DNA from: Saprospiraceae bacterium
Lineage (GTDB): Bacteria > Bacteroidota > Bacteroidia > Chitinophagales > Saprospiraceae
Assembly: GCA_020630525.1 (NCBI GenBank)
Contig: JAHDBF010000006.1
Location: forward strand, 1 to 45,179
Reading direction: 5' to 3'
DNA length: 45,179 nucleotides
In this document: in pieces, positions 15,710 through 25,033 of the stretch
Position numbering within the stretch: position 1 is the first letter of the stretch
How the letters are laid out: each line of letters begins with the position of its first letter
Notes under the pieces: generated by a model
Databases searched by the model: none
Told to the model about the DNA's origin: nothing
Seen by the model: only the letters and a program-made list of their open reading frames with translations
Position numbers and translations under genes: made by a program

Positions 15710-16762
15710 ATGAAATTTAAAAAAGGTTTGTCTCTTGTAATTGTATTATTTTCAATTAGTGTAGTTTTTGCAAACTATAAAATAAGTGGCAAGATTAACT
15801 TTAATGAAGATTGGCAACCACAAATTTTCTTAGCATCAGTGGAGAAAATCGATGATTACTATAGTGCTTTTCCAGACCTGATAATAGATGCTACGGATAT
15901 TTTAGAAGATGGAAGTTTTGTCCTAACTGGAAATAATTTACCAAAAGAAAAAAAATTCTACAGACTATACTTAATCAAATCGAATAATACAGAATTTGAT
16001 GCCTGTCTGTATGTGGATGGAGGAGATCATAATTTTATTCATTTAGTATTAGACAATAATTCTCATGTAGAAATATCTGTTGATTCTACCCTTTCTCCTC
16101 CATTTGCAGGATATCAAATCGCGGGAGATCTAGACAATAAAATGATGGCTTCATTATCAAAAATTGTCTTTCCGAGTTTTTATTTTTCTCAAATTAAATT
16201 CCCTGGAGAACTAAGACTCTCTAAAGAAAAACTTAATAATGACTTAATTACATTTAGCGATACTTGCCAACACATCATGCCCTCTCTAGCTGCAGTAATA
16301 AATACAGATTTTGACAACTTTTACATTGCAAACCAAGGTTTTTATAATTCATTCAAAGATCGGCTTGAATTAGCATTACCAAATAATAGCTACCTTTCTG
16401 ACTATAAGAAAAAACTAGAATACCATAATCCCAATGAACCAACAAATATTGACATCAAAAACATATTGATATTATTGTTTTTTGGAATGTCTGTTATATT
16501 AGGAATGAAAGTAGTTAAATTGAAAAATCTTGTGTTTCAGTTAGAACAATTGAATCAAAGCAAGGTCAAAAAATTGGATGGTCTCACTCAAAAGGAGAAA
16601 GAAATTTTCAAACTTATTAAAGCACAAAAATCCAATAAGGAAATCGCAAGTATGTTGTTTATTGAACTAAGCACAGTAAAAACGCACATCAATAATCTCT
16701 ATGCAAAAATGGGATTTAAAAACAGGAAGGAAGCAGCAAATTTTACAGGAGAAATCGATTAA
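15710..16762 (+). CDS. Membrane-anchored LuxR-type transcriptional regulator (350 aa)
   Basis: A one-component regulator. The N-terminal hydrophobic segment (about 1-21, ending VVFA) is a signal peptide or anchor. Residues about 22-245 form a predicted periplasmic domain beginning YKISGKINF, a pattern seen in Bacteroidota regulators of this layout. One transmembrane helix follows (about 250-266), then a short coiled coil (about 268-288). The C-terminal LuxR helix-turn-helix (about 290-346) shows LTQKEKEIFKLI, SNKEIA and STVKTHINNLYAKMG. An extracytoplasmic signal is probably passed through the membrane to the DNA-binding domain; the signal is unknown. It follows the VKGC homologue by 15 bases. 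Its stop codon overlaps the convergent tamB stop by four bases. Targets may include the divergent secreted-protein block (inference). Confidence 0.85.
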   Translation: MKFKKGLSLVIVLFSISVVFANYKISGKINFNEDWQPQIFLASVEKIDDYYSAFPDLIIDATDILEDGSFVLTGNNLPKEKKFYRLYLIKSNNTEFDACLYVDGGDHNFIHLVLDNNSHVEISVDSTLSPPFAGYQIAGDLDNKMMASLSKIVFPSFYFSQIKFPGELRLSKEKLNNDLITFSDTCQHIMPSLAAVINTDFDNFYIANQGFYNSFKDRLELALPNNSYLSDYKKKLEYHNPNEPTNIDIKNILILLFFGMSVILGMKVVKLKNLVFQLEQLNQSKVKKLDGLTQKEKEIFKLIKAQKSNKEIASMLFIELSTVKTHINNLYAKMGFKNRKEAANFTGEID

Positions 16763-19700
16763 TTTTTATTAGGATTAATGTCTGTATTTATAGAAGCTTT
16801 TATGTCTTTTTTAAATGCTTCTTTAAATTTTTCTAAGGTACCAAATTCTCTTCTAAAATTTATACCTACACCATATTTCCATTCTCTATCTGCAATGATT
16901 TCGTCAAAATCATTTTTACCATAAACCCTCAATTTTAATCTTCTATCTTGTGTAAGTGCATACTCTAACGTATAGTTATAAAAGACATAATTATTGATTC
17001 CGATTGTTGATTCTCGGACATAGTTTGTTCCTAGGTCAATCGACCATCGATCGTTTTTAAATTTAGGTTTAAAATTGACTTGTATTTCATCTGGAGCTAG
17101 GCCTGTATTATCAAAAGCGCCATCGACAATTTCTGCATTTTTACTGAAGCCAATTTCAAAATCTATACCTCGTAATAATCCATCTTCTATCAAAGCTTCC
17201 TCTATCAATCCAGACACTAAATATGACAATTGCTGAGAAACAAACTCACTTAATGTGTTGTAGCCAGTCCGTAGTAGATTACTACCAGAGACAAAAGAAG
17301 TTCCTAGAGGGTTATTGGTGGGCAGAAAACTACCGAATAAAAGAAGACCTGCAACTTGGTCATTCATATCAGTAGGATTTTGTCTTAAAATAGTCATTTT
17401 GTTATTTGCAAAAGAACGTATTTCTCCTTGTAATTCAGGAAAGTTAATATCAAAATTGATATCTGGATTATATAATGTCCCACCTATTAGCAAACTCAAA
17501 TCAACCCGTGTTTTTTGGCTAGCTTCAATGTATTGATTTTGGTTATCCTCAGATATATACTCTGCTAAAAATACATTTACTGGAGAATCTATTCCTATGT
17601 ATTCTGCCTCAATATTTAAGTTTGCATTTATGGGATCACCAGTCCAAGTTACTGTTCCACCGCGCTTTACTTTAAATGGTTTTGCAACGATCCCCAATGC
17701 AGTAAAAAGATATTCTCCTGATTCAACTATATAGTCTCCGAAAACATCAAATGTACCATCACGCTTTATGACCATTCTGATGTTTCCTCTTCCGTTTCCA
17801 AAAATAACATCGTTGAGTTGCTCATTGAAAATTATTTTTACATCCGCTTCAGGTGTCATAGATAAATTGATTTCTACATTGGTTCCTGAAAGCAATCTTT
17901 CTTCTCGAACCAATGTGTCTTTATTAAAATCCAATAATGTACCTGCATCAACAAACTGGATTAAACTTTCATCATAGTTTTCGTCAGAAGACTCTACTGG
18001 AATATTAAGAACGGTACCAATACCTGTTGTTGCATTGATGACAATATCTACTTGAGAAAAAGGGCCAGAAAAGGTAATATTACCAGACCCAATACCAGTT
18101 CCGAAATAAGAGGAGTTATCCGCTTTAGTGGTTTCTAGCATTAAAAACTTATCTGAGTCAATGGATAAATTTAATTTTAAATCTTTAAAAAATTCATGTG
18201 TTATTCCACCCGTCAGGGTTGCGACATTTCCGTATTTATCATTTACAATTCCACCAGTAACGTCTATTATTTTTTCATTAACACGTATCTCTTGATTATC
18301 AAAAGTTAGGTAGTTTCCTATGTAATCTACTTTCACTCCACAATCCTTCATTACACCTTTTCCTCTGAATGCGATATCAGGTATTTTACCTCTAATTTCA
18401 CAGTTTAAATCAAAGCTTCCTTTTGTATCAGAAATACCATCTTTGATGATATATTCAAAAAAGTTAGTTGGAAAATTTTCTGCTATTAAATCTCCATCTA
18501 GTGTAAATTTTTCTTTGTCAAACAAGACATCTAACATTACTTTTTGTTGGATACTATCATTTATTATGTCTAAATCAAGTAATAAATTTTCGTCCAAATT
18601 TTGGGTAAGGTATGCTGAAACATTTCCATAAGGATCACCATTTAAAAACAGTTGATCCATATTAATGGAGCCATTTATTGACATATTTCCAAATGCATCA
18701 TTCACTTGTAAAACAACATCTAAAGGTCCAGAAAAAAAGATATTTTCATAATTTATAATTGGATTGAGCAGCTTGAAATCTAGGTCTAAAATATTCACTA
18801 AAAAATCTTTGCCACCTCTACTATCAATGGTAATTGATCGAGTCTCATCTTGCAGCGCAAAATTTGAAAAATGTACTTCTTTATGACCAATTTGAATTAA
18901 GTTTTCAGGATCAAAATTCCAATCGGTACCGAGGATATGACAAAGGTTTTGATCCATTTTTAAATTTATTTTGTCCTCCTCCGGAATAGCTTTACATATT
19001 AAATCAACATTGGCAAACGTATCTAACAAGTGATCGGCGACAATGTTAAGTAATAAAGTATCTTCTTCTATTGTAGTTTTTATAGATAAAAATTCGCGTG
19101 CTTTTCCATTAAGATATAGGCTGTCTCCGACAAGATGGATTAATGTTTTTTCTTTAGTTGAATTGGTACTAAATCCAATATTTGAAATGGCATTTTTATT
19201 AAATTGCAGCGTATCTAATTTTGTATTTACATTTAGTAGTTCTTGTTCAGAATTGAGGTTTCCTTCTAATTCTAAATTTGTTAGAAAAATATCTGGCAAA
19301 TTTAAAAATGCCAATAAATTTTTAGAATCATCAACATGTATTTCGAAATCAAAATTCTGCTTGTCTGAGACCTCTCGTTTTGATATCTTAAGATACTCGG
19401 CCCAAGCTGGGTGCTGAGCAGCAATCAAGCTTTTTAGGTCAGGAACAAGCTTATTGAAATTTATTTTTCCATCCAGCTTTACATCTAATTCTTCAGAATC
19501 AACGGTGATTAATCTTTGTTGATTTATCGCTGGAGATGAGAAAATATAGATACTATCAAACTCACTTTCTTTTCCATTTAAAGAAACAAGAAAGTCTGTA
19601 AAAGTAGCGTCACCTTCAAAGTCATCCAAGTTGCTTCCTTTAACTGAGACTGTTAAGCCTCCAGAAAAATTTAATGAATCTTTTGAGAGATTTAATTCTT

Positions 19701-21606
19701 TTAAATTAAGCTTATCAACCTTAGCTTCAAAATCACCAACTACCTTGTCGTCAATAAAACTAAAGTCTCCTTCAAAATTCAAATCTACATTAGGGTCATT
19801 AATATTCAATTTTCCTTTGAAGAGGTTTTTTTCCAATTTTCCTTCTAGCGTTAGGTCATTATAAGTGTAGTCCTTAAACGTAAAAGAATATAGTGTTCCA
19901 GATAAGTCTGCCTTCGCAGTATTAAGCGTAAGACCCACTCCGTTATTTACATAAGTTTTAAAATTAACACTTCCAAAATCATTGTTTTCAGACCAAGTTG
20001 CTAAATCAAAATTCACCAATTCTAAATTTCCGCTATACCCTGCTTTGTCTCGTCCATCAGATAAGTTTAACTGCATATCTGTTTTTGCTCTACCCAGACT
20101 TGTATTTAAGTCTCCGAATGCAACAAAATTGTAAAGAAAACCATCAAATCTTCCTGTAAAACTCAGATTGTTCAGTTTTTTAAAGTTGGCAGGAAGATTA
20201 AAATTTGGAATAATTTCTTCTAAATGAGAGATACTCGTACGGAGGCTATCTACCTGAACATTTATCGTGGTTTTATCTGGATCGGTTATATTACGCGCTC
20301 TAAAAAAACCATTAAACTTTAATCTATTAGATATTCTAAATTGAAGATTTTGAGTTGAAAAATTATTGACTCTACCTTTGACAACACCATCCAAAATTAT
20401 CGTCTCATACAGGTTACGTTGCACCACTTCTGATTCTATGAGATTAGGTACTAAGTATGCAATTTCTTTCAGAGAAAACTTGGCATTATCAAAGGCGACA
20501 TCTAAGAAAACTCTATTGTTAAAATCTTCAAAATCTGATCTACTTCTAAACTTAAGTTTGCTTTCTACTTTGAGAATTGATTGGTTGGTTTTTAATACAA
20601 ATTTTTGAAAAATTATTTCTTTTTGATGAATATGCACACCACCACAATTCATCTCTTCAATTTCCAATTCGTCATTTAGTTTTCCTTGAAATTTATCTAA
20701 ATTAAAGTCTATATTTTCTAAGTCTTCTATTACAAAATTAGAAACATCAAGTTGAATCTCTTTGGCATCAAAATTATTATAATTTATGGCTTCCTTTGAC
20801 TTTTCTTCTCCTTCTGTATCAATACTAAATAATCCCGATACAATGTGTAACTCATTTAATGACAACGTAGGTCTATTTGTATTTGAAGAATTGGAAATTT
20901 GTGTTTTTTGATTAATTATTGAATCTTGTTCTGCATTGATTATTTTCTTTTTATGTATTCGTATTTCGGGTTTTGTCAAAGTAATATTATCAAGATAAAA
21001 CTTATTATTTTTTAAATCGATCGCTGCAATATCTATAATTGCGTGTTGTAAATTTATGCTCAAGTTTGAATTTTGGGCGTAAGCATTAAACTTACTGTTT
21101 TGCAACTCAAGTTTTGATAATTGCAATTCAAAAGCACTTGAATTTTCATTAATATTTGTGGAATCCTTGGGTTGGAATTTTTCTATTATTTTATCGAAGT
21201 TGGTCTTCCCAGAAATGCTGTCTGTTCTGAGGTTGAAATTTAAATCTTTTATAAAAATATAATCCAAATCCACTCTGCTATAAACCAAGCTCGTTAAATT
21301 ATTTTTCAAAGATGAATTTATTGTTTTTGCAGACAGGATTGTATCTCCATTATTCTCAATAACAGACAGATCCCACAATTTTAGTCCTTTCCTAAAATCA
21401 AGAGATATACTATCAAGAGAAACTTTTGCATCTATCTTTTCTGATAATTTTTTAGTTGCAATGGAAGTAGCCCAATTTTGTACTTTTGGTCGAGTCAAAA
21501 GGAATGCACAAAGTAAAAACAAGCATATGACAATGAAAATTAAGCCCAAAATATACTTAAATACTTTAGGCAGTGTAGGCTTGTTATATTTTTCTTTTTC
21601 TTCCAA
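16759..21606 (-). CDS. tamB: TamB-like translocation and assembly module / inter-membrane transport protein (1615 aa)
   Basis: The protein has an N-terminal membrane anchor (about 15-38) followed by a very long repetitive beta-structure and a C-terminal DUF490/TamB domain. The last 400 residues carry family features such as 'VSGEY'-like 'VESGEYLFTALG', 'PVNVFL', 'DINFDINFPEL', 'GLLLFGSFLP' and a final beta-barrel-like stretch ending FRREFG. Proteins of this family span the periplasm and are implicated in outer membrane protein assembly and phospholipid transport. The start is TTG at 21606, because a stop codon (TAA) lies immediately upstream in frame and no early ATG exists. The 3' end overlaps the convergent LuxR-type regulator gene by four bases. 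No TamA/Omp85 partner is visible in the window. Length is at the upper end for the family but common in Bacteroidota. Confidence 0.88.
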   Translation of the reverse strand: MEEKEKYNKPTLPKVFKYILGLIFIVICLFLLCAFLLTRPKVQNWATSIATKKLSEKIDAKVSLDSISLDFRKGLKLWDLSVIENNGDTILSAKTINSSLKNNLTSLVYSRVDLDYIFIKDLNFNLRTDSISGKTNFDKIIEKFQPKDSTNINENSSAFELQLSKLELQNSKFNAYAQNSNLSINLQHAIIDIAAIDLKNNKFYLDNITLTKPEIRIHKKKIINAEQDSIINQKTQISNSSNTNRPTLSLNELHIVSGLFSIDTEGEEKSKEAINYNNFDAKEIQLDVSNFVIEDLENIDFNLDKFQGKLNDELEIEEMNCGGVHIHQKEIIFQKFVLKTNQSILKVESKLKFRSRSDFEDFNNRVFLDVAFDNAKFSLKEIAYLVPNLIESEVVQRNLYETIILDGVVKGRVNNFSTQNLQFRISNRLKFNGFFRARNITDPDKTTINVQVDSLRTSISHLEEIIPNFNLPANFKKLNNLSFTGRFDGFLYNFVAFGDLNTSLGRAKTDMQLNLSDGRDKAGYSGNLELVNFDLATWSENNDFGSVNFKTYVNNGVGLTLNTAKADLSGTLYSFTFKDYTYNDLTLEGKLEKNLFKGKLNINDPNVDLNFEGDFSFIDDKVVGDFEAKVDKLNLKELNLSKDSLNFSGGLTVSVKGSNLDDFEGDATFTDFLVSLNGKESEFDSIYIFSSPAINQQRLITVDSEELDVKLDGKINFNKLVPDLKSLIAAQHPAWAEYLKISKREVSDKQNFDFEIHVDDSKNLLAFLNLPDIFLTNLELEGNLNSEQELLNVNTKLDTLQFNKNAISNIGFSTNSTKEKTLIHLVGDSLYLNGKAREFLSIKTTIEEDTLLLNIVADHLLDTFANVDLICKAIPEEDKINLKMDQNLCHILGTDWNFDPENLIQIGHKEVHFSNFALQDETRSITIDSRGGKDFLVNILDLDFKLLNPIINYENIFFSGPLDVVLQVNDAFGNMSINGSINMDQLFLNGDPYGNVSAYLTQNLDENLLLDLDIINDSIQQKVMLDVLFDKEKFTLDGDLIAENFPTNFFEYIIKDGISDTKGSFDLNCEIRGKIPDIAFRGKGVMKDCGVKVDYIGNYLTFDNQEIRVNEKIIDVTGGIVNDKYGNVATLTGGITHEFFKDLKLNLSIDSDKFLMLETTKADNSSYFGTGIGSGNITFSGPFSQVDIVINATTGIGTVLNIPVESSDENYDESLIQFVDAGTLLDFNKDTLVREERLLSGTNVEINLSMTPEADVKIIFNEQLNDVIFGNGRGNIRMVIKRDGTFDVFGDYIVESGEYLFTALGIVAKPFKVKRGGTVTWTGDPINANLNIEAEYIGIDSPVNVFLAEYISEDNQNQYIEASQKTRVDLSLLIGGTLYNPDINFDINFPELQGEIRSFANNKMTILRQNPTDMNDQVAGLLLFGSFLPTNNPLGTSFVSGSNLLRTGYNTLSEFVSQQLSYLVSGLIEEALIEDGLLRGIDFEIGFSKNAEIVDGAFDNTGLAPDEIQVNFKPKFKNDRWSIDLGTNYVRESTIGINNYVFYNYTLEYALTQDRRLKLRVYGKNDFDEIIADREWKYGVGINFRREFGTLEKFKEAFKKDIKASINTDINPNKN

Positions 21607-21722
21607 TTACTTCAATAGAAAATTAACGTGATAAGAGTATAGTTAAGCGCAAATATTTATTTTTTAACTAAAATTTAGTGTTATAATTCACTAAAATGAA
21701 TTTGAATAATATCGCTAAGGTA

Positions 21723-22529
21723 TTAATTAAATTGTTGATATAATTTGATTGCTTGCTTTGCTTCTCTTACATCGTGAACGCGTAAGATATTTGCTCCATT
21801 TTCTAATGCTTTAAGATGCAAAGCAGTGGTGGCAGGCAACGTATCTTCTTTTTGGATATTTAACAATTTTGATATACTACTCTTTCTGCTTACACCTAAC
21901 AATATTGGTTTTTCTAAAACCTTAAACACTGAAAGCTCACTTAATAATTGAAAATTTTGATCTACAGTTTTGCCAAACCCAAAGCCAACATCAATGATGA
22001 CATTATGGATATTTTTTGCTTTTAATTCAGACAACTTATTTATGAAATATTTTAAGACATCCATTGTTACATTTTCATAAGACGGTTGATCTTGCATGTT
22101 TTCGGGTAAATTTTGCATATGCATTAATACATATGGACATTGATATTTTGAAACGACTTTTATCAGTTCTGGATCTATTGAACTACTGCTAATGTCATTG
22201 ATGAAATCTGCATCATTTTCAAGGCAGAATTCTGCGACATTGCTGTGCACTGTATCGATAGAAATTAAAACTTCAGGAAAATTCTGTCTTATTTTTAGGA
22301 ACACTTCTTTGATTCTATCGAGCTCTTTATGTTTTGATATGATCTCCGCACCAGGACGAGATGACATTCCGCCTATATCAATGATATCTGCTCCTTCTGA
22401 GATCATTTTTTGCGTTTGAATCAATGCATTTTCAACGTTATTATACACTCCGCCATCATAAAATGAGTCGGGAGTTAAATTTAAAATACCCATTACCAAA
22501 GGGGAATCAAAAGACAACATTCTTTTCAT
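21723..22529 (-). CDS. folP: Dihydropteroate synthase
   Basis: FolP condenses 6-hydroxymethyl-7,8-dihydropterin pyrophosphate with p-aminobenzoate in folate synthesis; it is the sulfonamide target. The 268 residues hold the full motif set: GILNLTPDSFYDGG at the N-terminus, GADIIDIGGMSSRPGA, SIDT, NDISS, a DVGFGFGKT loop followed by QN, GVSRKS, and LRVHDV near the C-terminus. ATG at 22529 opens with MKRMLSFDSPLVMGILN. It lies 116 bases upstream of tamB in the same direction and is divergent from the M23 peptidase gene, with 142 bases between their starts. Co-transcription with tamB is possible, since no terminator is visible between them. Confidence 0.95.
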   Translation of the reverse strand: MKRMLSFDSPLVMGILNLTPDSFYDGGVYNNVENALIQTQKMISEGADIIDIGGMSSRPGAEIISKHKELDRIKEVFLKIRQNFPEVLISIDTVHSNVAEFCLENDADFINDISSSSIDPELIKVVSKYQCPYVLMHMQNLPENMQDQPSYENVTMDVLKYFINKLSELKAKNIHNVIIDVGFGFGKTVDQNFQLLSELSVFKVLEKPILLGVSRKSSISKLLNIQKEDTLPATTALHLKALENGANILRVHDVREAKQAIKLYQQFN

Positions 22530-22671
22530 CTTACAAATCTACTCCCAATTAATCAATTGATTTGTCAATTTTATGTCGAATTTCCTGTTTAAATTTAATA
22601 CAAGTTCAGTGATATTCCTTATATTTAACGCCATCAACTTCCTGAATTTACACTAACCACTAATTTTACTT

Positions 22672-23946
22672 GTGAAGACACTTAAAAATTACATGTTTGA
22701 TGTACGTGTTATTTTGGGCTTAGGATTGGTTGCTCTATTGACTATCTCTAGCTATAACCCCGAAATACCTTCAAAAAACAAAACTACAGAAGCTCCAAAA
22801 CAGAGCAAAACACTTTTTGGATTTAATATAGACAATTACATCATAGATGAATACCCCATTCATCAGAATCAATTCTTATCAAATGTCCTGAGTTACGAAG
22901 GAATAAAATTTGAGAAAATTGTTCAACTAGAAAATAACTCAAAAGACATTTTTCATACGAGAAATTTTAAAGCTGGTAAATCATTCCACCTTATAAGAGA
23001 AGATGAATGTGCAGACCCAGTATGTATGATTTATGAACCAGATGCATTCTCTTATGTTCAATACTTTTTTAATGAAAAAGCGACTGTAAGAAAGGTGCAA
23101 AAACAAGTTGATAAAATTACTAAAACTGCCTCAGGTGAAATTACTGGTTCGCTCTGGGACGCTATGATATCGCAAGATTTATCGCCTGCATTAATTGACA
23201 AAATGGAAGATGCGCTTTCTTCAAGTGTTGACTTTTATCATACTAAAAAAGGAGATAAATTTTATTTAATTTTTGAAGAACAGTTTGTCGAAGGAAAGAA
23301 AGTCGGTGTTGGGGATTTATTGGGTGCTAGCTACGAAAATGACAATGGTAAGCACTATGCAGTGTATTTTGAAAATGAAAGATATCAAGGTCATTATGAC
23401 ATGGATGGTTCTCCAACAAAACGTAAATTCTTAAGAGCACCTTTAAAATATTCTAGAATATCATCCAGATTTAACAGAAAAAGACATCATCCGATAAAGA
23501 AAAAAACCATTCCTCATTTAGGAACAGACTATGCTGCCCCACATGGCACACCTATTTTTAGCGTTGCTGACGGTGTAGTACAAAGGGTTAGTTACACCAA
23601 AGGAAACGGTAAATATGTGCATATTAAACACGACAAAACTTATGAAACTAAGTATTTTCATATGTCAGGTTATGCAAAAGGCATCAAAAAAGGCGTAAGA
23701 GTAAAGCAAGGTCAAACTATTGGTTACGTCGGACAAACTGGTTTGGCAACTGGTCCGCATGTATGTTTTAGATTTTGGAAAAATGGTCAACAGATTAATC
23801 ATCTGAGAGAGAATTTTCCGCCAGCTGATCCACTTCCTGAATCAGACATGGAAGAATTTTATAAAACTAGAGATGAGATAAAAGCAGCATTGGATTTGAT
23901 ACCAGACCCTAATCCAAGAGAAACTGTTGCTTTATTGGCAGAATAA
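22672..23946 (+). CDS. M23-family (LytM-type) metallopeptidase with HxC in place of HxH
   Basis: A predicted envelope peptidase or peptidase-like protein (424 aa). A hydrophobic N-terminal segment (about 11-24) serves as signal or anchor. A middle domain of Bacteroidota M23 proteins covers about 45-260. The M23 domain (about 262-390) shows HLGTDYAAP (His282, Asp286), YFHMSG (His330) and TGPHVCFRF (His363, Cys365). In LytM-type enzymes the second His of HxH binds zinc; here it is Cys. I believe related Bacteroidota proteins carry the same change, so it may be a family variant with Cys as ligand, or a non-catalytic regulator. The start is GTG at 22672; an ATG at 22693 is an alternative that keeps the hydrophobic segment. 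The neighbour downstream, the histidine kinase gene, is convergent and only 22 bases away. Confidence 0.88.
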   Translation: MKTLKNYMFDVRVILGLGLVALLTISSYNPEIPSKNKTTEAPKQSKTLFGFNIDNYIIDEYPIHQNQFLSNVLSYEGIKFEKIVQLENNSKDIFHTRNFKAGKSFHLIREDECADPVCMIYEPDAFSYVQYFFNEKATVRKVQKQVDKITKTASGEITGSLWDAMISQDLSPALIDKMEDALSSSVDFYHTKKGDKFYLIFEEQFVEGKKVGVGDLLGASYENDNGKHYAVYFENERYQGHYDMDGSPTKRKFLRAPLKYSRISSRFNRKRHHPIKKKTIPHLGTDYAAPHGTPIFSVADGVVQRVSYTKGNGKYVHIKHDKTYETKYFHMSGYAKGIKKGVRVKQGQTIGYVGQTGLATGPHVCFRFWKNGQQINHLRENFPPADPLPESDMEEFYKTRDEIKAALDLIPDPNPRETVALLAE

Positions 23947-23968
23947 TGTTAGACTAATTTATTGAAGG

Positions 23969-25030
23969 TTAAGCTTTTTTTAGAGTAAAGCCAAACGTAG
24001 ATCCAACGCCAAATGTACTTCTTACATTTATCGTTTCATGATGAGCTTCGATAATATGTTTTACAATAGATAATCCTAGTCCTGAACCACCTTGACTACG
24101 AGAGCGACTGGTATCAGCTCTATAGAATCTATCAAACAAATGCTTCATATGTTTTTCTTCGATGCCGATACCGTTGTCTGAAGCTTCTACGAGAACCTTT
24201 GACTCTAGATCATAAAAACTGATCTTAGTAGTCCCACCTTCTTTGCCGTATTTTATTGAATTGGACATTAAATTGATAAGCACTTGTCTAATGCTTTCTT
24301 GATCCCCTTTTACAGTGTAACTCTTATTAGCGCCTTCCTTAAATTCTAATTTTATTGATTTTTCATCTGCGGCAGACTTAAGGTCAAGCAGCACTTCTTG
24401 GACCAGTTTTTTAATATCAAAGGTGATCTCTTCCAATATCATACCTCCTGATTCCAACTTATTAATCAATTCTAAATCTTCGACAATTACTTGCAGTCTT
24501 TCTATATTTTTAGCGGCTCTTGTAAGATATTGAATGTTAATAGATTCGTCATAAATTCCACCATCAAGTAAGGTATGAATATATCCTTGTATGGTAAAAA
24601 TTGGTGTTTTTAGCTCGTGCGAAATATCACCAACATAAGATTTTCTATATTCTTCTAATGTTTTCAAATAGGAAATTTCTTTGGTTGTTTTTTCTGCCCA
24701 TTTAAATACTTCAGCATTCACATCATCAAGTGAAGTTTTCAGTGCATTAACGACTGGCTTTGAGTCATTTCCTGGGAGTTTTGATTCACTAATGATTTTG
24801 TAAATCACTTTCAATTTTCTAAAAACAAAACTTTCTAAAAAGTATCTTACAACTAAAAAGAATGCAATCAATAGTATGATTTGGAAAACAAAAAATACAA
24901 CTCCTTTAGAAATCTGAACATCAAGCGTTCCTATAAAAAAAAAGAATATTATACAGAAAACTAGATTAATCGTAAAAATAGCTATCGCTAAATACAGCGA
25001 TATCTGTCGAATGGTCAAATTTTTAAACAT
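23969..25030 (-). CDS. PhoR-like sensor histidine kinase
   Basis: Membrane-bound kinase of a two-component system (353 aa). Two transmembrane helices (about 11-33 and 43-63) are separated by only about ten residues, so there is no real periplasmic sensor domain. A linker of about 65 residues leads to the H box GDISHELKTP (phospho-acceptor His138), an N box with INLMSNSIKYG, the G1 motif DNGIGI, an F box (LFDRFYRADTSR) and the G2 motif GGSGLGLSIVK. The ATG at 25030 lies 3 bases after the stop of the response regulator gene, so the two are one unit. The lack of a sensor domain suggests that it senses the membrane, a partner protein, or an intracellular cue. PhoR-like by layout; phosphate control is not shown. 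Confidence 0.9.
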   Translation of the reverse strand: MFKNLTIRQISLYLAIAIFTINLVFCIIFFFFIGTLDVQISKGVVFFVFQIILLIAFFLVVRYFLESFVFRKLKVIYKIISESKLPGNDSKPVVNALKTSLDDVNAEVFKWAEKTTKEISYLKTLEEYRKSYVGDISHELKTPIFTIQGYIHTLLDGGIYDESINIQYLTRAAKNIERLQVIVEDLELINKLESGGMILEEITFDIKKLVQEVLLDLKSAADEKSIKLEFKEGANKSYTVKGDQESIRQVLINLMSNSIKYGKEGGTTKISFYDLESKVLVEASDNGIGIEEKHMKHLFDRFYRADTSRSRSQGGSGLGLSIVKHIIEAHHETINVRSTFGVGSTFGFTLKKA

Positions 25031-25033
25031 ATC

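Noticed and set aside
22534-22541. TAGATTTG on the minus strand before folP
   Set aside because: It lies four bases before the ATG, which would make the mRNA leaderless; no -33 element at correct spacing.
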